Source: Portevinia maculata
Taxonomy: Eukaryota; Arthropoda; Insecta; Diptera; Syrphidae
Assembly: GCA_949715645.1 (NCBI GenBank)
Contig: OX454525.1
Location: 294,644,552-294,708,551 of the forward strand
Reading direction: 5' to 3'
DNA: 64,000 bases
Part shown: piece by piece, positions 21,251 to 30,930 of the stretch
Layout: every line of letters starts with the position of its first letter
How positions within the stretch are numbered: position 1 is the first letter of the stretch
Notes under the pieces: model-generated
Seen by the model: only the letters and a program-made list of their open reading frames with translations
Databases searched by the model: none
What the model was told of the DNA's origin: nothing
Program-made: the position numbers and the translations under genes

Positions 21251-21321
21251 CCAAAGTTGGCTTAGTAAGCTAAGCGTCCGACTCTGACGCCGGAGACTCG
21301 GGTTCGATTCTCGGCCAAAGT
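21251..21321 (+). promoter_or_regulatory. tRNA-like block with A and B boxes in LINE 5' UTR
   Basis: TGGCTTAGTAAG (21258-21269) fits the tRNA A-box consensus TRGCNNAGYNGG at all but one position. GGTTCGATTCT (21301-21311) fits the B box GGTTCGANTCC at all but the last base. D-stem GCTTA/TAAGC pairs perfectly, a T-arm around TTCGATT and a weaker anticodon stem can be drawn. The positions where a tRNA would have its acceptor strands both read CCAAAGT (21251-21257, 21315-21321): a direct repeat, not a stem, so it is not a functional tRNA. It could act as a Pol III-type internal promoter, or be an old tRNA-derived insertion flanked by a 7-bp duplication. Confidence 0.65.
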
Positions 21322-21415
21322 CTTTAATTTTTATTTTATTTTTTTTCTCGGAAATAAAGTGATAAAGTCAAAAAGACAAACAAAAAATAAAACAAAGTGC
21401 CGCGCATATCAGGCG

Positions 21416-22309
21416 ATGGACCCCGAAAAATCGGAGGTCCCGCTTACGGGTGTGGGTGTGCCGTTGCGACGTGTGGTGCGAACACGTGAGCCGGCAAAAA
21501 AAACAGCAGCAACAACAACAGTAACAAAAGCAGCAATAGCAGCAACAACAGCATCAGCAACAACACCAGCCACAAAAACAGCCTCAGTTTGTATGACAAG
21601 GGCAGCTTTAAGTGGCACAAAAAATAAATCAAGTCCAGGCGTAACAACAGCGGGTTTCGCGTTGCCCAGGCGGGTGTCCTCACCACCAGCAACAACAACA
21701 TCAACAACAACTACAACTCCAATAGCAGCACCTAAAATTGTAGCTGGAAATGCAGCTACAGTAGCAGCTCTCGCTACAACGCCAGCAGAAGCTGTAAGCG
21801 AGGAGTATAGGACGGTGGAAAAACCGCGACGAAAGTTGAAACCGAAGCCGAATCTTTCAGCCAAGAGAAGGTTAAACTTGGCAGGCGATAGTGTGGCATC
21901 ATCGGTGGCTGCAACGGATGATGACGGAGCAAACTCCAGCTCTTATGAGTATGACGGGGGAGTGGACCGGTACGTCGGGGAGGGAAACTCCTTCAAGGAC
22001 TTACCGGTCGATGACGAGGAAGTCGTTCAAATGGATGAAGAAAAAGAGGACGATGAAGAGGCGCAGCTGGACAAGCTTATAAAAGAGCTACTGGAGAAGC
22101 GCGACCAGTTGCGCAGAAAGAAGCTGCAGCAACAGCAACAACAAGCTGTGCTCAAGCAGCAAGTTCAGCAACAACTTCAGGAGAAGCAACAACAACGACA
22201 ACGACAACATCAGCAACAACAACACCAACAACAACAACAGCAACAACAGCAACAACAACAAGAACAATCAAAGCAGCAACAGCAGCAACAAAAGACCAAC
22301 CTAAGGTAA
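21416..22309 (+). CDS. LINE ORF1, N-terminal part with poly-Gln tract
   Basis: About 298 residues from the first ATG (MDPEKSEVPLTG). The protein is low complexity: Thr/Ala-rich (TKTASVCMTRAALSG), then Lys/Arg-rich, then acidic (DDEEVVQMDEEKEDDEEAQL), a likely coiled coil (LDKLIKELLEKRDQLRRKKL) and a long Gln tract encoded by mixed CAA and CAG codons (about 22125-22290). The frame ends shortly after, while the next part of ORF1 is open in another frame across the same repeat tract. A one-base slip in the repeat is the simplest explanation; programmed frameshifting is possible but unproven. The poly-Gln stretch is unusual for a LINE ORF1. Confidence 0.8.
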   Translation: MDPEKSEVPLTGVGVPLRRVVRTREPAKKTAATTTVTKAAIAATTASATTPATKTASVCMTRAALSGTKNKSSPGVTTAGFALPRRVSSPPATTTSTTTTTPIAAPKIVAGNAATVAALATTPAEAVSEEYRTVEKPRRKLKPKPNLSAKRRLNLAGDSVASSVAATDDDGANSSSYEYDGGVDRYVGEGNSFKDLPVDDEEVVQMDEEKEDDEEAQLDKLIKELLEKRDQLRRKKLQQQQQQAVLKQQVQQQLQEKQQQRQRQHQQQQHQQQQQQQQQQQQEQSKQQQQQQKTNLR

Positions 22310-23295
22310 AAATTCCACCAATAAATGTGAGTAATTTTGAAATAGTAGATAGCATTAGGTTATGTAAACTTATCACGAAAAATTTCCATGTTAAAAGGCT
22401 TTCAGCCAACAAACACATAATTTTATGTGAAAAAATAGAGGAGTACCATAGGGTTCGTGCCGCCTTGGGAGAGGTTAAGACCGAGTACTTTACGTACACC
22501 CCAAGGGAGCAAAAACTTAAAACCGTTGTGTTGAAGGGAATTGATCCCTCAATAAAAACGGAGGAGCTAGAAAAAGAGCTCAAACTTTTTGAAAGCGACG
22601 ACCTCAAGTTCGTGGGGGTCAAGCCGTTTTCTTCGGCTGTGGCAAGAGGTGGTAACCGTTACTTACCATTCTTCTTAGTGCAGCTTACTCCCGACAGCAA
22701 AATTGACAGGCTGCGAAATATCCGCTTCCTGTACTACCACGCTGTAAGATGGGAGAAAATAAAAAGGTCGGATCACATACTTCAATGTATGCGGTGCCAA
22801 AGGTTCGGGCACGCCGCAGCTAACTGCAACATGCAGTTCAGATGCGTGAAGTGCGATATGGACCACAAACATGGTGAATGTCCTCTGGGTAAGGATAGAG
22901 TTGAAGACCGGAGTGTCCTCTCTTGTGTGCTCTGCAGGAACTCTGGGCATCCCGCCAACTTCAGGGGTTGCCCAAAGTACCAGGAGTGGAAAAAAAGAGT
23001 CCAGGCCCGCAAACAGCAATCTGAAGATGATAGGCGTCAGAAGAGTCGTTCGTTCTCTAATTTTGTGGCACCCAACGTGTCCTTTGCCCAAATGGCAGCT
23101 GGACCGGGTCAAGCCCAAATAACATTAAATCAACCAAAGGTAGCCCAAAAGGCACCAGAAGTGGATCTGGACTTGAAATCGATCCTTCTGTCTCTGCACG
23201 GAAAGATCGATAAGTTCCAGAAACAATTAAATGAACAAGCGGCCCGAATTGACTTTATCTATTCGGAGTTGTTTGTAGGGTCTGGTGTGCCATAA
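22294..23295 (+). CDS. LINE ORF1, C-terminal part with zinc knuckles
   Basis: In this frame DQPKVKIPPINVSNFEIVDS begins the conserved RNA-binding half of Jockey-group ORF1. No ATG starts the frame here, so it must be reached from the upstream frame. YFTYTPREQKLKTVVLKGID is the next block, followed by CCHC-type knuckles (CMRCQRFGHAAANC, CVKCDMDHKHGEC, CVLCRNSGHPANFRGC) and a C-terminal helix (LLSLHGKIDKFQKQLNEQAA). The stop TAA lies five bases before the ORF2 ATG. Function: packaging of LINE RNA (family knowledge). It is intact apart from its separation from the N-terminal part. Confidence 0.88.
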   Translation, partial: DQPKVKIPPINVSNFEIVDSIRLCKLITKNFHVKRLSANKHIILCEKIEEYHRVRAALGEVKTEYFTYTPREQKLKTVVLKGIDPSIKTEELEKELKLFESDDLKFVGVKPFSSAVARGGNRYLPFFLVQLTPDSKIDRLRNIRFLYYHAVRWEKIKRSDHILQCMRCQRFGHAAANCNMQFRCVKCDMDHKHGECPLGKDRVEDRSVLSCVLCRNSGHPANFRGCPKYQEWKKRVQARKQQSEDDRRQKSRSFSNFVAPNVSFAQMAAGPGQAQITLNQPKVAQKAPEVDLDLKSILLSLHGKIDKFQKQLNEQAARIDFIYSELFVGSGVP

Positions 23296-23300
23296 ATCAA

Positions 23301-26300
23301 ATGGCTACGCTGGATGAGGGAAACTTAAAGATCCTTGCTGTGAATGTTAATTCACTAGTCAGGATCGAGAAAAGAACGTCACTTGCCAATTTGTTAAAAA
23401 CCGAAAACCCGGATGTGCTTTTGGTTAGCGAAACTAAGCTAAATCAGAAGCACAAATTGGGATACAAAAATTATCATGTAGTAAGAAGAGACCGGCCTCT
23501 CTCCACTCAAGGAGGTGGGGTTGGAATCTTAATTCGAAAAGGCCTGCGCCATAGGGTTATATATAGCGGGGACGTGCGTAGGTTCCAGTTGTTGGAAGCA
23601 TGCATCATATGCATTCCTCTCCATAGCCGGAGGAGAGTGTATGTGGTGTCGCTTTACGCACCTGCAGCACCTCCACCCAACCAATTTATGACAGAGCTCG
23701 AGACACTTTTTCTTAGTCTGCAGTTGAACTCGGAGGAGAATTATTACTTCTTGGCCGGAGATATTAATGCCAAACATGCGGCATGGGGAAATGTTACTAC
23801 AAATCCCAGGGGCAACCAGTTTCACGACTGGTGGCGCCTCAATATGATTGAGTACAAACTCGAGTTGTACGCGACGGATATTCCTTCCTTCCCAAGAAGC
23901 GGTGCTTTCCTGGACTTGGCCTTAACGGACGCAAGACTTCAACTGACAAATATAGACCAATACACGCGGAACTGTTTGCGTGCGTTTGAGTACGATAGTG
24001 ACCACTACGGACTCGCCGCCGCAATACGGATCCCGAACGAGCAAACGCTGCTGGAGGAGTACGAAGCAGTGTGTTCATTCGATTATCGGAGGGCACAATG
24101 GTCGCGCTTCTCCAGATTTTTAAAGCGAGATATACGTTCGAGTGGGATCGACCCACCGACAAACAGTAACATGACAAATGATGACATTGATCGGCATTTA
24201 TTGCAAATGAACGACGCCATCAAACGAACTATGGAACGAACTATTCCTCGGGTAGGACGTTCCGACGACGACCAGACAGAAAAAAACAGAAACCCTACAA
24301 TCGACGCACTATACCGACAGAAAAGTAGACTGCTCTCGAGGCTTAAACGGCTGTACAGGCAATTTACTGATCGCGACGACCCGGAGGTAAGGATGCTGAA
24401 GTCAGAGATCCGAATCCTGAAACAGCTGATAAAAGAAAATTACAGAAAATCTGTAAGTCTGTATTGGGGCAATAAAATTCGGGCTATTAAAACCTGTAGT
24501 CCGAATATGTTCCCACAGATAAATAAGTTGTTCAGGAGGAAAGATCACAATGATATTCCTTGTGTTCGAATCTCCCAGACAGCAGAGAACAGACAGACAA
24601 TACTGACTGCTGGAATAAGTCCAGAAAGTGTCGCTTCAAACGACGATTTTTTCGTGGTCGAGGACCCACAGGAGAAAGTGGATTTGCTGGGCGCTTGTTT
24701 CGAGGCCGTGTATACGGTGAACAATCCTGTTCGCCGTAACCACGACATTGAGAATAGGGCTCTGGTGAGCCACTTCTATCTCCGCACCGAACTTGAGAAT
24801 TGGCGATCTGAGAATAACGGATTCACCGTGTTCACTGATGAAAACCATGCTAATGCAGTTGTCGCCAATGGCCGAGATGCATCGCACTTGTTCGTGTCGA
24901 AGGATGATCTTCTGTGCATCTTCGAGTCACTAAAGAATAAAAAGTCGGCGGGGATGGATGGTGTCCCAAACGTCGTATTGAGACACCTGCCTTTGGAGGC
25001 TGTAGATATTTTCACCACGCTGTTTAACAATACGCTGAATAATGCACATTATCCGGCGCATTGGAAGGTAGCTGTGGTACACCCTATCCCGAAAAAATGT
25101 AAAGATAGGACGAACCCTGCCAATCTCCGGTCAATTAGCTTGCTTCCGAATATAAGCAAGGTCTTTGAAAAGGTTGTAAATAGAGCCCTGTTAAAGTGGG
25201 TCGAGGACAATAACATAATCCCGGACAACCAGTTTGGTTTCAGGGCGAGGCATGACACTATTCATGCCGCGTCGAAACTGGTTTCCGACATTCAGTGGAA
25301 TAAATGCAAAAACCAATGCACGGGTGCTTGTCTGGTTGATTTTGAGAAGGCTTTCGACACCGTATGGTTAGAGGGACTTTTCTACAAGTTGACCAGGCGG
25401 GGGATGCACAAACCTTTGCTATATATAATTTATAATATGCTTATGGGAAAGAAGTTCGTTGTCAAATGTGGCAACGTGACTTCGAGCAGAGTCTTTGAAA
25501 TTAAAAACGGTTTACAGCAGGGGGCGGTCAATTCTCCGATCCTGTTTAACATTTACACGAGTGATCTGGTGGGTTCACTCAGACATGCTATAGCGTTTGC
25601 CGACGATTTGGTGGCATACAGGTCAGGTCCTAAAATCGAGGTCATTAACATTCTTTTGCAGCGTGACTTCGATCAAATTAAGCGATATTGCGCTGACTGG
25701 AAGTTAAAAATCAACTTTCAGAAGACGGAAACAATCTTGTTCAGAACTCCATTGGCTGGGGCCTCTAGGGATACCAGAAAAAACTGGAAGAAATTGGCCA
25801 TTGTTGGACAAAATGGGCAGCCATTGGCGGTGAGAAGCGTAGTTAGATATCTATGTATCTGGCTTGACCAGTATCTATATTTCGATAGACATATAGCTGC
25901 TTGTCTTGCTGGGGCCAAGAAGGCTTATGCTCTGACAAGGAGACTGTTTCATAGCAGTCAACTTGACTCTAGAGTGAAGGTCATTTGCTACGTGGCCCTT
26001 ATAAGACCGATCATCGCTTATGGTTGTCCATTGTGGTTTAATATATCGCCTAGTTATATGGAAAAGATTCGGGTTTTGGAGAGACAATGTCTTAGGACCT
26101 GTCTCCGATTGTTCCGAACGCCTGAATCCAATTATATAAAATACTATCCCAACAAGGCCCTATACGATGGGGCTCAGTTGAATAGGATTGACAATTTCCT
26201 CATTAAGGTGACTCGAAGGCACGTTGCAAGGGCCATGGCCAGCGACAATTGTCTGATATTTGGGGCTTACTACCCCAATGAAATGTACATAGAGAGTACG

Positions 26301-26585
26301 CTCCGGTCTGGCTTTATCCCGCCAGAGGCATTTATCCATATTGACGCAAAAGGGGTGGTACAGACGAGGGATGGTATCCCGGTATTATACCACCGCTACC
26401 GCAGCGCGAGAGATAAGCGGCTCATCCGCGGCGAGGACATCGCCAATGCTCATGAGCTCCTCCGTTTTAGTACCGCAATATCTGAGAGGGATCAATTCGA
26501 CACGGAAAAGCAATTCGCCGAATTTTGGTGGCTTGTTGAGGGGGGAGGGGTCAACATGCCCTCCCAGGACGGTGCGTTACTCTAG
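23301..26585 (+). CDS. LINE ORF2: endonuclease and reverse transcriptase
   Basis: 1,094 residues, uninterrupted. Endonuclease (about 1-240): LKILAVNVNSL, LLVSETKLN, FLAGDINAKHAAWGN and YDSDHYGLAAAI. RT (about 570-850): NPANLRSISLLPNISKVFEK, IPDNQFGFRARHDTIHAASK, ACLVDFEKAFDTVWLEGL (motif A), NGLQQGAVNSPILFNIYTSD (motif B; QQG where many LINEs have PQG) and AIAFADDLVAYRSG (motif C). The C-terminal region ends in FAEFWWLVEGGGVNMPSQDG; no RNase H was seen. Catalytic residues are all present, so this ORF could supply enzyme in trans even though ORF1 is split. Confidence 0.95.
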   Translation: MATLDEGNLKILAVNVNSLVRIEKRTSLANLLKTENPDVLLVSETKLNQKHKLGYKNYHVVRRDRPLSTQGGGVGILIRKGLRHRVIYSGDVRRFQLLEACIICIPLHSRRRVYVVSLYAPAAPPPNQFMTELETLFLSLQLNSEENYYFLAGDINAKHAAWGNVTTNPRGNQFHDWWRLNMIEYKLELYATDIPSFPRSGAFLDLALTDARLQLTNIDQYTRNCLRAFEYDSDHYGLAAAIRIPNEQTLLEEYEAVCSFDYRRAQWSRFSRFLKRDIRSSGIDPPTNSNMTNDDIDRHLLQMNDAIKRTMERTIPRVGRSDDDQTEKNRNPTIDALYRQKSRLLSRLKRLYRQFTDRDDPEVRMLKSEIRILKQLIKENYRKSVSLYWGNKIRAIKTCSPNMFPQINKLFRRKDHNDIPCVRISQTAENRQTILTAGISPESVASNDDFFVVEDPQEKVDLLGACFEAVYTVNNPVRRNHDIENRALVSHFYLRTELENWRSENNGFTVFTDENHANAVVANGRDASHLFVSKDDLLCIFESLKNKKSAGMDGVPNVVLRHLPLEAVDIFTTLFNNTLNNAHYPAHWKVAVVHPIPKKCKDRTNPANLRSISLLPNISKVFEKVVNRALLKWVEDNNIIPDNQFGFRARHDTIHAASKLVSDIQWNKCKNQCTGACLVDFEKAFDTVWLEGLFYKLTRRGMHKPLLYIIYNMLMGKKFVVKCGNVTSSRVFEIKNGLQQGAVNSPILFNIYTSDLVGSLRHAIAFADDLVAYRSGPKIEVINILLQRDFDQIKRYCADWKLKINFQKTETILFRTPLAGASRDTRKNWKKLAIVGQNGQPLAVRSVVRYLCIWLDQYLYFDRHIAACLAGAKKAYALTRRLFHSSQLDSRVKVICYVALIRPIIAYGCPLWFNISPSYMEKIRVLERQCLRTCLRLFRTPESNYIKYYPNKALYDGAQLNRIDNFLIKVTRRHVARAMASDNCLIFGAYYPNEMYIESTLRSGFIPPEAFIHIDAKGVVQTRDGIPVLYHRYRSARDKRLIRGEDIANAHELLRFSTAISERDQFDTEKQFAEFWWLVEGGGVNMPSQDGALL

Positions 26586-27132
26586 GTAACATCCTCTTAG
26601 CTTATAAGTTAGATTAAGTTAGCTAGGGCGTTTTTGGGAGAGGCCGGGCTCGCCAACGTGTGGTGGTGCTTCCGGGAGTTGACTGACGCTGTAAGGCTTC
26701 AGTCGGCTCACGGCGGCGCGTGTGCACGTTGACGACTGCCAGGCACCCGGAAAGCAATTAGGATTTTGACCACTTGTTGCGCAAGGCAACGAGTGTTCAG
26801 AATCCTAATTATAGTTAGAATATGTTAGGTAGTTTAAGTAAGTAGAATAGGTAGTTGGTAATTTGTTTTATATAAAAATATAAAATTTAAATAATGATGC
26901 CGAGTTTTATTTAATTTTCTCGAGGAACACATATGTAAGATTAGTTCGTAAAATAGTTTTTAGGCCGAAAGGCAATAATTATAAGATATAGTTAAGTTTA
27001 GGGCGTCCGCATAAGGATCAATAATCTAGAATAAGTATCCTGTTAATTTTAAGTTAGATTTAATCATTTTTGTCTAGTATGTAAGTTGATATAAGCTAAT
27101 AATTAATAAAAATGAATTTAAAAGTAAAAAAG

Positions 27133-27342
27133 TAATTGGTTCTCGTCAGATCACCGAAATTAAACGACGTTGGGCGCGGTTAGTACGTAGATGGGGGACC
27201 GTTTGAGAACAACCGCGTGTCGTTGGCCAGTCCCATCTTCAGAATTGAGGTAGATAATTTTACGTGGTATCACAATGAACCTAAATTGGTCTAAGTGTGT
27301 CGGTTTCTGCCGACAGCCACCTAAACCTAACCTAACCTAACC
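27133..27342 (+). mobile_element. 5S rRNA-derived SINE, type 1, right part
   Basis: Continuation of the SINE begun at 21102. TCACCGAAATTAAACGACG, GGGCGCGGTTAGTACG and TAGATGGGGGACCG are the internal control region of fly 5S rRNA, which binds TFIIIA and would promote Pol III transcription. The 5S part ends near 27229. A ~34-base linker follows, then the tail: GTGGTATCACAATGAACC, a small hairpin (TGTCGG...CCGACA) and CCTAA repeats to 27342. Without the LINE the SINE is about 238 bp, matching the 236-bp copy at 39982-40217. Confidence 0.88.
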
Positions 27343-28365
27343 TAAGTTGATATAGTGAGGTTAACAATTAATTAAAATTAACTTAAATATTACTGCTGCA
27401 ACTTGAGAACCGAGATGATGTTTGATAACCCGATGTTGGACATTTTATTCAAAATTGAGCAAAATCTAAATTTACCTATTTTTCTTCTTTGGAAGCACTT
27501 CTAAATATAGTAATGCGCTGAACGTAACGCAAGAATAATAAGCAAAAACAAAATTGGTCCCATATTTTCCTAGTTCTATTCATTCAAGAGATTTCGGCTA
27601 CTTCGAAGCGCAATGAACTTTCCATTTTCACGGGGCATGAATAACAAAGTTATGCTTTACATGCCAATGATTGCATCACGACTCCATATTGTTCGCACAC
27701 ATTTCAGTTCATTTTGGGCCTTTTCCCAAGGGCTACCGTCAAATTAACTTTGAAATGCATTCCCCTATTCGTTTTTAAGTCGCAAAGAAGGCAAATAACA
27801 CTTCACTAAGTAGCTTGTCATTTGTATGTTTTCCAACCCCATCAAAGCAAGCCGCCAGTTGCCTTATGCGATATTTAGCTACCGAAAAGGAGGACTCTGG
27901 AGAAAGCTGCACATATGAAACAAAGCAGATGAAACTCGCGGCCCCTTAAGGGAAATATTTAAATTTCGCGAGGATACTACATCTTTCATTGTGCCGGGGG
28001 TTGATAACTTAAATACATTGTACATACTACTTTTTAAGGTTCGGGTTAACAGCAAACAGCGTTAGAGACTCAGATGCGCGTTGTAGTAACAGGAAAAATA
28101 GATTTTGTTAGTATAGGACAAAAGTTTAATGAATGCATTTCAACATCACTCTGAAAGTATGGTTTTCGTTTATACGGAAGACTGTATTTCGTAAAATATT
28201 ATGCGCATTGTTCATCATGAGTTTCGGCTACTGACCTTTAACACAAAGTCAGATTTATTTTAATGTTCAAACATTATTTATTCTGGGGAAAACGTATTCT
28301 TTTTAAAAAAACATAATTGTAAGGCATTTATTGCTTGTCAAAACACCGCACGCTTCACTTCCTTT
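27343..28365. other. LINE 3' remnant, then unassigned DNA
   Basis: 27355-27391 looks like the last bases of the outer LINE copy (compare 27095-27132). The remainder shows no recognisable gene or repeat. Confidence 0.45.
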
Positions 28366-28929
28366 TTATTCCTTAATTTTGGCTCATAGTTTGTAACATG
28401 ACTTAATATTGCCCGTAGACCCCTAAAAGTTCGATGTAGCCCTGTCCGTCCGTCGGCAAAAATTATGCCTTCAATCTTGTCAATCTTGAGCAAGAAAGCT
28501 GACGTTTTAACCGTTTTAAATTTAAGAATTTTTAATCCACCCACAATCTCAACAATACAAATTTATGGAAACAAAAAAAAAACGATTTTAAGCTAGAAAG
28601 CTGATATTTTTAATCTAATGGTCTTTAGGGCCCCAAAATACTCGGGAGTTAACATTTTTAAAATCCATCCACTGACACACCCACTTTTTTAGAAATAATC
28701 GTTTTATTGAAGAAATCATTTGCAAAGTATGTATTATATAAAATCGTTTTGAACAGTTCCTTTACTTAAAAAATTTTGCCATGCCCACTTTTAAGGGGCG
28801 ATTGTCTGCATAAACTTTGTTTTTCCAATGATATCCTTTACTTAGATTTTTGTCACGGCCACTTAATGGAAGATAGGAACAGGGTATCCAACAGTTCGCC
28901 CAAGCGGACCGTAGCCTTTCCCTATGTTT
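28366..28929 (-). repeat. Family D repeat, copy 2, decayed
   Basis: Minus-oriented and diverged. TTGCCCGTAGACCCCTAAAA at ~28411 and TGTCCGTCCGTCGGC mark one end. GGGTATCCAACAGTTCGCCC and AAGCGGACCGTAGCC with CCCTATGTTT mark the other end (28880-28929). The inner modules are shortened. Confidence 0.75.
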
Positions 28930-29412
28930 ACATTATAAAGTGCGAATATTTATCTGAGCTCTCTTAAATCCTGAACAAGGTCATTACATTGGATAATAAG
29001 TTTGAACTTAAATTAGAAATATAAGTTTAGATAACATTTTCCATAGCACTAACTGTCAAACTGTCAGTTCTTCTTTTTCTTCTTCTTCTCCTTGAGCGGC
29101 GGCGAGGCGATAACCCTCCCATTTACTGTTCTACTGGTCCGCCAGTGGGGTTCCCCGCTTCGACCTCAATAAACATCGCCAGGGGCCTCCCAGTTATGGA
29201 TCACTTCTTTAGTGAGGCCAATCAAATGCTGATGTTATTGCGTTTGTTTGATACTGAGGCCTGCCTTTTTTTAGGTCGGCACAGGCACATTCCTACTACT
29301 GATTTCTATTTTGATCGCCCTTTAACGACACCGGCGATACTCCGTCCCTGCCCGCGAAAAAAAAACTAGCCGTTAGGTATTGCATGTAAATCTAGGAAAA
29401 TGATACGCACGG
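28930..29412. other. Unclassified sequence with GAA-rich end
   Basis: 29060-29370 is more GC-rich than its surroundings. On the minus strand it ends in GGAGAAGAAGAAGAAAAAGA. The LINE fragment just to the right (29420-29733) also ends in an AAG run, so this could be another retroposed unit with a similar tail. No homology was recognised. Confidence 0.35.
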
Positions 29413-29419
29413 TTGAACA

Positions 29420-29733
29420 TTGACAGTCAAAATTTTCTTCGAAAATCAGCCTCTGGTTCAGGAAACTTTTATAGCTTCGCTTATTTAGTGGTAAATGTAA
29501 TCATCTTATTGAGTTTGTCATTCATTGCCACTTCGATCTTCGAATCCACACCCGAGGGACGGCGCAGTAGAGGAAGACCGCGACTTAGGTGGCGCACGCA
29601 AGTGGAAGGGGACCTTAATCAACTTAGCGTGCGAAACTGGAGACAGCTGGTCAAAGATCGTGCTGGCTGGAGACGCTTGTTGGTTGAGGCCCAGGTCAAC
29701 CCCGGACTATAGCGCCACCCTAAGAAGAAGAAG
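29420..29733 (+). mobile_element. LINE 3' end fragment with AAG tail
   Basis: IFESTPEGRRSRGRPRLRWR, QVEGDLNQLSVRNWRQLVKD and AGWRRLLVEAQVNPGL form the C-terminal pattern of endonuclease/RT LINEs of the group seen at 2560-3255 and 30115-32435. The stop is followed directly by GCGCCACCCTAAGAAGAAGA, a microsatellite-like 3' tail instead of poly(A). No RT motifs are left. Confidence 0.82.
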
Positions 29734-30110
29734 ATTCATTGCCACTGCATTCTTCTTCGGCTGTTAAAGTTGGCGACGGATTCTTTGGGAACGGACGGAA
29801 GTCGTTGGATCCGATAAAGCAAAGGATGCAAAGGATTCTATGGGTTGGGCCAATTACACCGGCTCTGTTTGTAATAAACAAACAAAAACATTTGTTATCG
29901 ATCTAAATGTATGTTTACGAACTAACAACGCTTTTTTATCAGAATGAAATGAAGGAAAACATTGGCGACTTTGTATGGCGGGAGACTAGTTTTGCGCGAA
30001 TATTTCGTAAAAAGTTTATAATAAAGTAATTTTTTTAAAAAAAAAAGGGTACGGATTCGTCGTTGGAAATCGGCTTAGGTCAAAAGTCATATACTTCCAG
30101 CCGATAAGTG
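29734..30110. other. Unassigned DNA
   Basis: No feature recognised; it includes an A-rich run near 30030-30048. Confidence 0.4.
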
Positions 30111-30380
30111 ATCGCCTGGCTGTGATCCCCATTAAAGCTACATTTCAAAACATTAGACTAATATGTGCACACGAATCTACCGATGAGGCTGAAGATCCCA
30201 TCAATGAGGAGTTCTATGACCTTCTGGACGGAGCTTACGGAGCCTGTCCGGAGTACGATGTCAAAGTTGTGCTCGGAGATTTTTATGCCAAGGTCGGTAA
30301 GGAAAACCATTCACGACTTCACGACACGACAACAGATAACGGTTGCCGACTAATCGACTTTGCAGCAGCTCGTAATACGG

Positions 30381-30469
30381 TTCACAAAAAAAAAGTGAAA
30401 TTATTGCCCACTTGAGGTGAAGTTATTGCCCATGTGAAGTTATTGCCCGTGAAGTTATTTCCCTGCACC
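30381..30469 (+). mobile_element. MITE fragment (AAGTTATTGCCC family)
   Basis: GTGAAGTTATTGCCC occurs twice, then GTGAAGTTATTTCCCTGCACC. The same block forms the right half of the complete copy at 41981-42108. Only this half is present. It splits the LINE endonuclease reading frame. Confidence 0.8.
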
Positions 30470-30930
30470 GCACCGCCGAGACTACCGTAGGTTACCAGCT
30501 ACCCCAGAGAAAAAGCCCGTGGTATAATGATGTATGCATTATCGGAAGAAAGTGGCAGAAGATGCAGAGGAGTATCGAGCCAAGAGAAGGGAGGAGAAGA
30601 AGATCCTGCGTAGAAAGAAGATGGCGTACGCAGTCTCCCAGTTTAAGGAAATTGAAGAGTCTCGCGGTCGAAACAACATCCGGAGATTTTACAAGAAAGC
30701 AAAGCAACTGGCTGCTGGCTTTTAAACCGGAACGCAGGCTCTTCGAAACAGCGACGGAAACCTAGTCGCCGAAGTGCAGAGAATAGTAGATAACAGCTGC
30801 TAAATGAGCATCATGTAGATGATAGCGCAAGAAGAGAATCCACGTCCTGTCAATGAAGAACAGATTTCACCACCCTATATAGAAGAGGTTGGCGGCAGAA
30901 TAGCCATGTCCGTATTCTTATGCAAAGTAT

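Larger units (their letters stand above)
21147..27132 (+). mobile_element. Near-complete Jockey-group LINE inserted in a 5S SINE
   Basis: About 5,986 bp. The 5' UTR is ~270 bases and contains a tRNA-like block. ORF1 is split by one frameshift in a CAA/CAG tract, ORF2 is open, the 3' UTR is ~550 bases and the 3' end is A-rich. The target-site duplication is TAATCGGTTCTCGTCAG (21130-21146) and TAATTGGTTCTCGTCAG (27133-27149), one mismatch in 17. Both lie in the 5S-derived head of a SINE, so removing the LINE restores a continuous 5S-like sequence. 3'-truncated relatives are at 13263-14057 and 21000-21101. Confidence 0.93.

Noticed and set aside
21251..21321. Functional tRNA gene
   Set aside because: Positions for the acceptor stem carry a direct repeat (CCAAAGT twice) that cannot pair, and the anticodon arm is poor. 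Kept only as a tRNA-like block.
21409..21864. Val/Ala-rich minus frames (membrane-like)
   Set aside because: They are the complement of the CAA/CAG-type and Thr/Ala-rich codons of LINE ORF1.
21416..22309. Host transcription factor with poly-Gln
   Set aside because: It lies directly before LINE zinc-knuckle and ORF2 frames within one TSD-bounded element.
27320..27345. Arthropod telomere repeat (TTAGG/CCTAA)n
   Set aside because: Only three or four units, always at the 3' end of SINE or LINE copies and followed by target-site duplications. It is a retroposon tail.
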